Under the pieces are notes generated by a model. It was not told the DNA's origin, ran no database searches, and worked only from the letters and a program-made list of their open reading frames with translations. A stretch of DNA of 64,000 nucleotides from Bacteroidaceae bacterium (lineage in GTDB: Bacteria > Bacteroidota > Bacteroidia > Bacteroidales > Bacteroidaceae), in NCBI GenBank assembly GCA_017616445.1, contig JAFZYE010000071.1, positions 1 to 64,000 of the forward strand, in the 5' to 3' direction. Positions 27,807 to 34,360 of the stretch are shown here, piece by piece. The position numbers and the translations under genes are program-made. Position 1 is the stretch's first letter. Each line of letters opens with the position of its first letter.

Positions 27807-27956
27807 ATGAAAAAGAAAGATTACGAAAAGCCGACGATGCAAGTCGTCAAGTTGCAACATGTGCCGCAACTACTTCAAGGAAGTCAAGTAGGAGCCAAAA
27901 GCGACATCAAAGACTGGGAAAATGAAGAGGTCACACAAGAAAGTATTTATTTCTAA
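27807..27956 (+). CDS. 49-residue conserved-type microprotein upstream of fimbrillin
   Basis: The ORF reads MKKKDYEKPTMQVVKLQHVP, then QLLQGSQVGA and an acidic tail ending in QESIYF. The K-P-x-M-x-V-V-K-L pattern with a following Q-x-L-L-x-G-S is one I have seen in many short Prevotella and Bacteroides ORFs next to surface-protein genes; this is recollection, not a search result. There is no signal peptide or membrane segment. It starts after the long leader and ends 20 bases before the fimbrillin ATG, so it is probably translated from the same transcript. The function is unknown. Confidence 0.65.
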   Translation: MKKKDYEKPTMQVVKLQHVPQLLQGSQVGAKSDIKDWENEEVTQESIYF

Positions 27957-27976
27957 AAGCATAAACAATCAGAACA

Positions 27977-29509
27977 ATGAAGACAAACAAACTTATTTTT
28001 GCTGCCGCAGCGCTGATGGCGTTGGCGGCTTGTAGCTCGGACGCTGAACTGGACGAGCAGATGGGACAGCGTGTACCAGTAAAGCTGTCATACAGTAATG
28101 TGGATGCTACCGAGACCCGCGCTGAGCAGGACTTGAATCAAGGGAACTTCGCAACTGGCGAGAACGTGATGGTACGCATCAGCAACACAGGTGCAAACGC
28201 ATGGACAGACTACACGTTCACCACAGCCGCTGAAGGAGCCATGACTGCTCCAGCCACACCGCCCTACTACCCTGCCGGTACGCAGAACATCGACATCGTG
28301 GCTTACTATCCTGCCACAGCAGGCACGACGTTCAGCGTGGCTACCGACCAGACCGCCGATGCATCCTACAAGGCCAGCGACCTGATGTTTGCTTCGAAGA
28401 CGAATCAGGCGAAGCAGGCAGAGGCTGTCAACCTGTCGTTCGAGCACAAGATGGTGAAGCTCTGTGTGAACATCACAAACGGACAGGGCGTGACGAGCAT
28501 CACGAGCGTGAGCATCCAGAATGTGAAGCCTACCGTATCGTTCAACCAGGCAACGGGCGCAGTTGGTGAGGCTACCGGAACGGCTACCAGCATCGCCGTG
28601 AGCAACAACGGCGCTGCTGTTATTCCAGCACAGACAATCAACGGAGATCTGCTCTCCATCGTCACCGATAAGGGAACAGCTACTTACAGCGTCGCTAACA
28701 AAGCTTTCGAAGCAGGCCGTCTCTACACGCTGAATATCACCGTCAACCTCCGCGCCGTAGGCTTGACGACTGCCATCACCGGCTGGACAAGTCAGGGCAC
28801 AGTGACTGTGAACCCCGTGACGAACCAGAAGACTCCTGCAGGCTTGGTGGCCGTTGACCTCGGATATGTATTTAAGTGGGCGAACATGAACGTGGGTGCC
28901 GAGAATGTGACCGATTATGGCACTTATTTCGCTTGGGGCGAGACATACGGCCTTACCGTTGTCGGTTCATCTACCACACCTGCTGCCGGTAATGCGAAAA
29001 CAAGTTTCGCGTGGGATGAATATGGTTTGTGCAACGGAGGAAGTAATTCATTGTATAAGTACAATGATAATAGTGAATATGGCTTTGTGGATAATCTTTC
29101 GTATCTAAGAAAAGTTGATGACGCAGCATTTGTCAATTGGGGCGGGAATTGGCGAATGCCAATGGAAAGTGACTGGGCATGGTTGATGGATGGTTATAAT
29201 TGCACCACTGAATGGACAAACGATTACAACGGAACAGGAGTCCATGGATTGATTGTGACCAGCAAAGTCCCTGGCTTTGAGGGCAACAGCATCTTCCTTC
29301 CTGCCGCAGGAACTTGGAAATGGCCAGGAGGAGACTACGGAACCGATTGCTATTCCGTGGGTAATGTAGGCCTATACTGGCTTCGCGGAAGAGCAGATGG
29401 AAATACGTCGATGGCGAGGTCAGCGTCCTTCAGCAAAGACACAAACGAAAGGATGAATAATCCCCGTTGCTGGGGATTCACGGTTCGACCCTTATTAACA
29501 AATGATTAA
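27977..29509 (+). CDS. Fimbrillin-family lipoprotein with FISUMP-like C-terminal domain
   Basis: The 510-residue protein has a lipobox ALAACSSDAE (Cys19). The part from about 30 to 270 resembles fimbrillin/Mfa-like subunits: VPVKLSYSNVDATETRA, AYYPATAGTTFSV, LSFEHKMVKLCVNI and AGRLYTLNITVNL. The C-terminal part from about 290 (VDLGYVFKWANMNVGAENVTDYGTYFAWGE, then NWRMPMESDWAWLMDG and CWGFTVRPLL, quoted in pieces) resembles the Fibrobacter paralogous (FISUMP) domain. This layout suits a surface-exposed pilus or tip component. The stretch coding for about residues 335-425 is visibly richer in A/T than the rest. Confidence 0.75.
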   Translation: MKTNKLIFAAAALMALAACSSDAELDEQMGQRVPVKLSYSNVDATETRAEQDLNQGNFATGENVMVRISNTGANAWTDYTFTTAAEGAMTAPATPPYYPAGTQNIDIVAYYPATAGTTFSVATDQTADASYKASDLMFASKTNQAKQAEAVNLSFEHKMVKLCVNITNGQGVTSITSVSIQNVKPTVSFNQATGAVGEATGTATSIAVSNNGAAVIPAQTINGDLLSIVTDKGTATYSVANKAFEAGRLYTLNITVNLRAVGLTTAITGWTSQGTVTVNPVTNQKTPAGLVAVDLGYVFKWANMNVGAENVTDYGTYFAWGETYGLTVVGSSTTPAAGNAKTSFAWDEYGLCNGGSNSLYKYNDNSEYGFVDNLSYLRKVDDAAFVNWGGNWRMPMESDWAWLMDGYNCTTEWTNDYNGTGVHGLIVTSKVPGFEGNSIFLPAAGTWKWPGGDYGTDCYSVGNVGLYWLRGRADGNTSMARSASFSKDTNERMNNPRCWGFTVRPLLTND

Positions 29510-29575
29510 CAAATAGTAAGGTTAAGAATTAACATGCATCCTTTCCCAAGAGGATAACAGGATGAAACAATTATT

Positions 29576-29599
29576 AAGGAGCAGCAATGCTCCTTTTTT
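29576..29599 (+). terminator. Intrinsic terminator after the fimbrillin gene
   Basis: AAGGAGCA, loop GCAA (a GNRA tetraloop), TGCTCCTT with six T at 29594-29599. It is a clean eight-pair stem 66 bases beyond the stop codon. Confidence 0.9.
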
Positions 29600-29687
29600 C
29601 ATGCAAATAAGGGGGGAGGGAGTATGATTGAGCCTAAACAATATTTCGCTGTCATGGTCATACTCCTCCACCGCAGGAGCGGTCCCC

Positions 29688-29706
29688 CTCCCCTGTCTCA
29701 GGGGAG
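29688..29706. repeat. G/C palindrome of the dispersed family
   Basis: CTCCCCTG-TCT-CAGGGGAG is a perfect 8-base-pair palindrome in a C/G-rich stretch with further short palindromes (TCCTCCACCGCAGGAG just before it). It resembles the cores at 4788, 35868, 40681 and 44976. Confidence 0.7.
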
Positions 29707-29718
29707 GAGCTATGAAGC

Positions 29719-29838
29719 TTGCTCCGTGCAAACCACACGTTTGCTCCGTGCAAGCGATGCGCGAGGTCCGAGCGAGCTTGTAGTAACTTAGTAGCAAATC
29801 AGCTACTACCTGACTATCGGTCAGCTACTACCTGACTA
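29719..29838. repeat. Two 22-base-period palindromic repeat pairs
   Basis: TTGCTCCGTGCAA occurs at 29719 and 29741 (22 bases apart), with the inverted repeat GCAAAC-N5-GTTTGC between them. TCAGCTACTACCTGACTA occurs at 29799 and 29821 (22 apart); each copy is an inverted repeat (G)TCAG-N7-CTGA(C). The region has no convincing gene. Confidence 0.7.
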
Positions 29839-29882
29839 AAACGTTGCAGTAAGAGATAAAAACACGATGCAAAGAATCTTTA

Positions 29883-30004
29883 GTGCGGACATGCGGACAT
29901 TGCGGACATCAATTTCTAAGAGTTTATATTTTTTCTATTATATGCTACTATAGCTATTAAAATAAATTTTTTACTCTATAAAAACAATGTCCGCATGTCC
30001 GCAC
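29883..30004. repeat. Perfect 20-base inverted repeat enclosing 82 A/T-rich bases
   Basis: GTGCGGACATGCGGACATTG at 29883-29902 is the exact reverse complement of 29985-30004. The left side contains GCGGACAT three times (29885, 29893 and 29902). The enclosed segment is A/T-rich and has no ORF. It could be a long stem-loop or the ends of a small element. Confidence 0.85.
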
Positions 30005-30063
30005 CAGCGTCATACTCCTTTTGCTATTGCCCCTTTGAAATGCGTATGGAGGACAGGGATTCA

Positions 30064-30094
30064 GGGATTGCAGCTATATATATGATGCAATCCC
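30064..30094. repeat. Nine-base inverted repeat
   Basis: GGGATTGCA (30064-30072) and TGCAATCCC (30086-30094) flank 13 bases. TCAGGGATTGCA recurs as a direct copy near 30365. Confidence 0.7.
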
Positions 30095-30218
30095 TAATCA
30101 CTGAAGTCCGCTTACAAACATACATTATAATCCAAACCTTTCATTTGACTGCAATATTTTTCCTACCATTGTAGCGCCAAGAAAGAGATGATGAATACGG
30201 GGCTAAGGGTCTAGATTT

Positions 30219-30284
30219 GCGAACCCTAAGGTTAGCACGTGCAAACCCTAGGGGTAACAAGTGCAAACCCTAAGGTTTACAAAA
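30219..30284. repeat. Three 22-base tandem palindromic units
   Basis: Three consecutive 22-base units begin GCGAACCCTAAGG, GCAAACCCTAGGG and GCAAACCCTAAGG at 30219, 30241 and 30263. Each is a near palindrome (AAACC-CTAA-GGTTT in the third; TGC and GCA at the ends of the first). There are no spacers between units. Confidence 0.8.
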
Positions 30285-30410
30285 ACAGCTCTCGGACGTG
30301 ACTCGGATTGTGATTTGCAATCAGTGAATCCGTGAGTTGTATTCAAGGAACACAGCTTGTGTAATCAGGGATTGCAACACCTGCAAACCCAGAGAACAGT
30401 GAAGATGGTT

Positions 30411-30487
30411 CGCGAGGGAAAAGTTGCTGTTACGCGAGGCGACACGTGCAGCCACGCGAGGGAACACGTGCAGCCTCGCGAGGCTGC
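30411..30487. repeat. Four 22-base-spaced CGCGAGG units
   Basis: CGCGAGG occurs at 30411, 30433, 30455 and 30477, exactly 22 bases apart. Units two and three also share ACACGTGCAGCC. The last unit forms the perfect 18-base palindrome GCAGCCTCGCGAGGCTGC (30470-30487). The array lies about 170 bases upstream of the cation efflux promoter. Confidence 0.8.
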
Positions 30488-30659
30488 CAAAAAGGGTACG
30501 GTATAAGAGCGAAAAACAATACGGATAAGACGAACACTAATCCCGAATAGCGTAAGGATTCGCATTAGATTCGAGTAATTCATGGTCAGAAATAAAGCGT
30601 TCCTGCAAAAATCTTTCACTTTTCACACATTAAACGATTCACCTATTAAACTTTTTTCT

Positions 30660-30667
30660 TAATTTTG
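30660..30667 (+). promoter_or_regulatory. -7 box abutting the cation efflux gene
   Basis: TAATTTTG matches TAnnTTTG. The ATG is only seven bases beyond the box, so the transcript would start at or within about three bases of the start codon. Confidence 0.6.
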
Positions 30668-30674
30668 CAGCGTT

Positions 30675-31571
30675 ATGGGACGCGCACGAGAAATATATAA
30701 GGTGACGATCGTGGGTAGCATCGGAAATGTGGTGCTGCTGACGTTCAAGTTCATCGCCGGCTTCGTAGGTCATAGTTCGGCGATGGTGGCCGATGCTGTG
30801 CATTCGCTGTCGGATTTCCTGACCGATATCGTGGTGCTTGCTTTCGTTCATGTGAGTGCGAAGCCGCAGGACGAGTCGCACGACTACGGGCATGGTAAGT
30901 TCGAGACCATTGCATCGTTTCTCATCGGTCTGGCACTGATAGCGGCAGCGATTGGCATCCTCTATTCGGGCGTAATGCGATTCATCGACTGGCTACAAGG
31001 AGAGCAGCTGGCCGCTCCCGACATGCTGGCCCTGTGGGCTGCGTTGATTTCAATCGTGGTGAAGGAACTGCTCTACCAATATACCATCGCACGCGCCAAG
31101 AAGCTGAACTCACAAGCCATGATGGCCAATGCATGGCACCACAGGAGCGATGCCCTCTCGTCTATCGCTACCGCCATAGGTATCGGAGGAGCCATCTTGT
31201 TGGGCGACCGCTGGACCATCCTCGATCCCCTTGCCTCGATGGTGGTAGGTGTGATGTTGGTGAGGGTGTCCATCAAGTTGCTGAAGACGAACCTGGGTGA
31301 ACTCACCGACTCCTCGCTACCCGAGGAGACAGAACGCGAGATTGAGCGTATCATCATGGAATTCCCCGATGTGACGGAACCGCACAACTTGCGAACTCGT
31401 CGCATCGGCAACCGTATAGCCATCGAGACCCATATCCGCATGGATGGCAACCTCTCGCTCCATGAGTCACACGAACGTGCCACCGCCATCGAACGCAAGC
31501 TGAAGCAACGCTTCGGAGGGAAAACGCATGTCACCATTCATGTGGAGCCAAGGAAGTTAGACAATGCATAA
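30675..31571 (+). CDS. Cation diffusion facilitator (FieF-like metal efflux)
   Basis: The 298-residue inner-membrane protein has six membrane segments and exports divalent cations (Zn, Fe or similar) against protons. Metal-site motifs are HSLSDFLTD (H/SxxxD, about residues 41-49) and WHHRSDALSS (about 154-163), giving the two HxxxD-type pairs of the family, and a C-terminal ferredoxin-like domain ends in THVTIHVEP. The N-terminus GRAREIYKVTIVGS agrees with relatives, so the start at 30675 is well supported although it sits directly behind a promoter box. Confidence 0.92.
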   Translation: MGRAREIYKVTIVGSIGNVVLLTFKFIAGFVGHSSAMVADAVHSLSDFLTDIVVLAFVHVSAKPQDESHDYGHGKFETIASFLIGLALIAAAIGILYSGVMRFIDWLQGEQLAAPDMLALWAALISIVVKELLYQYTIARAKKLNSQAMMANAWHHRSDALSSIATAIGIGGAILLGDRWTILDPLASMVVGVMLVRVSIKLLKTNLGELTDSSLPEETEREIERIIMEFPDVTEPHNLRTRRIGNRIAIETHIRMDGNLSLHESHERATAIERKLKQRFGGKTHVTIHVEPRKLDNA

Positions 31572-31580
31572 TTAGTTGAT

Positions 31581-31666
31581 AGTTTAAAGTTTATAGTTTA
31601 TAGTCAGTTTAATAGGTTAATTGGTTAATAGGAGGCTCAACTCCTAACTCCTAACTTCTAACTCCT
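31581..31666. repeat. Heptamer tracts between efflux and HAD genes
   Basis: AGTTTAA, AGTTTAT, AGTTTAT, AGTCAGT run from 31581 to 31608. AACTCCT, AACTCCT, AACTTCT, AACTCCT run from 31639 to 31666, both in seven-base register. Confidence 0.8.
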
Positions 31667-31693
31667 AACTTTAGAAGCTTTAGCGACTAAATA

Positions 31694-32395
31694 ATGAAAT
31701 ACAAAGATCTGTTTATTGATTTTGATGATACGTTGTACGATACACATGGGAATGCGGTGATTGCGCTGCAAGAGGTGTTCGAAGCGTTTGAGTTGGGTCG
31801 TTATTTCGATGACCCGCAACAGTTTTACGATTCCTATTGGCAGACCAATATCGAGCTATGGAGCCAGTATGCCAAAGGCGAGATTGACCGCGACTACCTC
31901 ATCGTCGAACGATTCCGCCGCCCGCTGAGTGTGGGTCAGGGACTGGATGTGACTGTCGATATGTGTCTGCGCATCAGCGACCTGTTCCTCGACTTCTGTT
32001 CCACCAAGCCAGGAGTGGTGGACGGAGCCCACGAACTGATGAGCTACCTTAAGGAGAAAGGCTACAGGATGCACATGACCAGCAACGGCTTCCACGAAGT
32101 GCAATACAAGAAGTTGACAGCCAGCGGCATGAAGGACTACTTCACGACCGTCATCCTGAGCGAAGATGCAGGAGCCAATAAACCGTCTCCCCAGTTCTTC
32201 GATTATGCATTCCGCATCTCGGGAGCGAACCCAGCAACTACCCTGATGATAGGAGATAACTTCGATACCGATATCATGGGCGCCAAACAAGCAGGCTTGG
32301 ATGTACTCTATTTCAACCGTTTCCCCGCCTATCCGGCACCACAACCCGTCAACTACGAAGTCTCCTCCCTTCGCGACATTATAAAGCTGCTGTAG
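31694..32395 (+). CDS. YjjG-type HAD pyrimidine nucleotidase
   Basis: The 233-residue HAD hydrolase has motif I FIDFDDTLYD (both catalytic Asp present), motif II MTSNGF, motif III lysine in NKPSPQFF and motif IV IGDNFDTDIMGA. Length and the cap region match the YjjG/TIGR02254 group, which dephosphorylates non-canonical and pyrimidine nucleoside monophosphates. It acts in the cytoplasm. A strong bidirectional terminator follows 35 bases after the stop codon. Confidence 0.85.
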   Translation: MKYKDLFIDFDDTLYDTHGNAVIALQEVFEAFELGRYFDDPQQFYDSYWQTNIELWSQYAKGEIDRDYLIVERFRRPLSVGQGLDVTVDMCLRISDLFLDFCSTKPGVVDGAHELMSYLKEKGYRMHMTSNGFHEVQYKKLTASGMKDYFTTVILSEDAGANKPSPQFFDYAFRISGANPATTLMIGDNFDTDIMGAKQAGLDVLYFNRFPAYPAPQPVNYEVSSLRDIIKLL

Positions 32396-32429
32396 CAACT
32401 ATAGGGCCGATAGAGACTATAGAAACTAG

Positions 32430-32465
32430 AAAAGTGCCAAAAGCTATTGCTTTCAGCACTTTTTT
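32430..32465. terminator. Bidirectional terminator between convergent genes
   Basis: AAAAGTGC and GCACTTTT arms, with an inner AAAGC-TATT-GCTTT helix, then a T run on the plus strand and a matching A run upstream for the minus strand. The same sequence recurs at 33845-33881. Confidence 0.9.
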
Positions 32466-32485
32466 ATTGAGGGTTTCACTACTGA

Positions 32486-33751
32486 CTATTTGAATATCAG
32501 CTGTGCAAATTCATAAAGGCTGCGACGCCATGTGTGCCACTCGTGGGCTGTGCCCTCTGACACATATCCTACTGCGTTCATGCCGTTCTTCTTGAGGTTC
32601 TCTGCTGCTTCCATCACGCGAGGATTCTCCTTGCTTCCGCAACTCATGAAGACGAGTTTATTGATCTGCTTGAAACCAGCTGCACCCTGAACATCTTCGG
32701 GACTGATGGTACCACCACTGAACATACCCACATAGGCAAATTTTGTTGGGTTGGCGAGGGTGATGCGGCGAGTCTGGCCTCCACCCATAGACAGACCGGC
32801 CATGCCTCGATGCTGAGCGTCGGCATAGACACGATACTCTTTCTCAATCATCGGGATGATGTCTGTCATCAGCACCACCTGGAAGGCATCATTGCTGCCA
32901 CCTCCACGAGCACCCTGCTGTCCCTGCTGGGGCTGTGGCTGCTGCTGAGCATACTGGCCCTTGAGATGGATGTTCTGTCCCTGACCGTAATCCATTACGA
33001 TGATGAACGGTACAGCTTTCTTTGCAGCAATCAGGTTGTCCATAATCTGACCTGCATGACCCTGAACAGACCAGCCGTACTCGTTCTCTGCATTTCCATG
33101 CTGCAGATACAGCACAGGGTATTTCTTATTGGGGTTCTTATCGTACTCGTTGGGCAGATAGACATAGCAGTGGCGCATGCTCTCTGTGGCTTTCGACCAG
33201 TAGTATTGTTCTGCTACCCTACCCTGAGGCACGTTCTTTACCTGCCAGAAATCCATATCGTTCGAAGGAATCTCTATACCACTTCCCCAACGGCCTGCTC
33301 CGAAGAACGAGACAGTACCGGGGTCGGGCATCGCGGTTCCGTCGACAATCAGCTGATAGTAGTGGAAGCCTACATCCTGAGGAGCAGAAGTACCTGTCCA
33401 CACGCCACGGTCGTCCTTCACCATCTCGTATCTCCTACCCAAATCGAGCTGGACAGAAGTAGCCTGAGGAGCACGAAGCTGGACGCGAACGGCACCCTGT
33501 GAATTGACCATAGGATACTGACGACCAGGTTGGTTGGTAACATTGGGCTTGAAGTCCTCAACAGCATCAGTAAATGACGGTACTGTGTTGTTACGCTGCT
33601 GACCTGCACCTTGTGGGCGTTGACCCTGTGCTACACCTTGTGGGCGCTGACCCTGACCAGGTCGCTGACCTTGATTACCTTGAGGTTGCTGAGCCAATAC
33701 AGATGCTGAAACAGCTGCCAGCATCAAGATTGAAAGGATTGTTTTTTTCAT
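32486..33751 (-). CDS. CE1-type esterase (feruloyl/acetyl esterase-like), copy 1
   Basis: The 421-residue secreted protein has a signal peptide ending near VLAQQ, then a Q/G/P-rich segment (about 22-52). An immunoglobulin-like/CBM48-like N-domain follows (VRVQLRAPQATSVQLDLG) and then an alpha/beta-hydrolase domain with VLYLQHGNAENEYGW, the nucleophile elbow GLSMGG near 315 and a C-terminal histidine in TAHEWHTWRRSLYEFA. This is the layout of XynZ-like feruloyl esterases acting on xylan. The paralogue at 34361-35680 shares the whole plan. Confidence 0.85.
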   Translation of the reverse strand: MKKTILSILMLAAVSASVLAQQPQGNQGQRPGQGQRPQGVAQGQRPQGAGQQRNNTVPSFTDAVEDFKPNVTNQPGRQYPMVNSQGAVRVQLRAPQATSVQLDLGRRYEMVKDDRGVWTGTSAPQDVGFHYYQLIVDGTAMPDPGTVSFFGAGRWGSGIEIPSNDMDFWQVKNVPQGRVAEQYYWSKATESMRHCYVYLPNEYDKNPNKKYPVLYLQHGNAENEYGWSVQGHAGQIMDNLIAAKKAVPFIIVMDYGQGQNIHLKGQYAQQQPQPQQGQQGARGGGSNDAFQVVLMTDIIPMIEKEYRVYADAQHRGMAGLSMGGGQTRRITLANPTKFAYVGMFSGGTISPEDVQGAAGFKQINKLVFMSCGSKENPRVMEAAENLKKNGMNAVGYVSEGTAHEWHTWRRSLYEFAQLIFK

Positions 33752-33801
33752 GATCTTAAATCTTTAGTAGTTAATAATGTATTTATTTGGGAGTTCAGCT
33801 G

Positions 33802-33831
33802 CAAAGGTAATAAATAAAATATAATGTACAA
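33802..33831 (-). promoter_or_regulatory. Promoter of esterase copy 1
   Basis: The minus strand has TTG (33831-33829), 19 bases, TACCTTTG (33809-33802), 50 bases upstream of the ATG. The -33 element lies in an ATAATGT/ACAATGT heptamer tract. Confidence 0.7.
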
Positions 33832-33844
33832 TGTATAATATATT

Positions 33845-33881
33845 AAAAAGTGCCAAAAGCTATTGCTTTCAGCACTTTTTT
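33845..33881. terminator. Second copy of the AAAAGTGC terminator
   Basis: The hairpin is identical to 32430-32465 over its whole length. It lies just after the stop of the lipoprotein gene at 33894-34283 (minus strand) and can act in both directions. Confidence 0.88.
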
Positions 33882-33893
33882 CAATCAGTTTGT

Positions 33894-34283
33894 TTAATAT
33901 ATTCTTACGAAACTGAAATTATAGGTTGTGTCGCTGGTATAAGCCAACGAGAGTTCGCCATCGATGAGGTTATTAATAGAAAGAGCTGGACCATCACCGA
34001 ATGTGACTCTTTTGTTAACTTGTACGTACCCATAATGTATGAGAGGAGAATCTCTATCGGGTTCAACGACCAATTCCTGACTCACATCAAAGTGAAAACC
34101 TACGGGAATAAGGGATTCGTTATCAGTTTCCACACACACCCAAAAACCCACTAATTTGCTTCCTATACTAGCACCAGGAATTTCCATTTCTGAATCCACT
34201 ACTGGTACATCTTCGTTCGAACATGCGACGATGAAAGATAGCATGCATACGAAAAATGTAATGGTTTGGTACCTCCTTAACAT
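33894..34283 (-). CDS. Small lipoprotein, lipocalin-like size, unknown function
   Basis: The 129-residue protein has a signal peptide and lipobox FIVACSNED (Cys21). The mature part is rich in beta-prone segments (KLVGFWVCVETDNES, TTYNFSFVRIY), resembling small Bacteroidales lipoproteins of the lipocalin-like kind, but no named family is certain. It sits between two esterase paralogues and has its own terminator, so it may be an insertion between the duplicated genes. Its base composition is more A/T-rich than the flanking esterases. Confidence 0.65.
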   Translation of the reverse strand: MLRRYQTITFFVCMLSFIVACSNEDVPVVDSEMEIPGASIGSKLVGFWVCVETDNESLIPVGFHFDVSQELVVEPDRDSPLIHYGYVQVNKRVTFGDGPALSINNLIDGELSLAYTSDTTYNFSFVRIY

Positions 34284-34305
34284 CTTGTTTTCGATTTATA
34301 GAATT

Positions 34306-34335
34306 AAAAAGAGAGCATGCCGTTGTGTCATGCTC
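34306..34335 (-). terminator. Terminator after esterase copy 2
   Basis: On the minus strand GAGCATG (34335-34329), nine-base loop, CATGCTC (34319-34313), followed within two bases by TTTTT. It lies 26 bases beyond the stop codon at 34361. Confidence 0.75.
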
Positions 34336-34360
34336 CCTGATTCTTGTGACAATGGCTTTT

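Noticed and set aside
28917..29509. Diversity-generating retroelement acting on the fimbrillin C-terminus
   Set aside because: No reverse transcriptase, template repeat or accessory gene is present in the window.
29522..29797. Minus-strand open frame of 91 codons after the fimbrillin gene
   Set aside because: It runs across the terminator hairpin and a G/C palindrome and has no signal, motif or promoter.
29883..30004. Insertion sequence ends
   Set aside because: No transposase lies between the inverted repeats and no target duplication is visible; kept only as an unexplained inverted repeat.
30219..30487. CRISPR array
   Set aside because: Units are contiguous with no spacers, only three or four copies, and there are no cas genes in the window.
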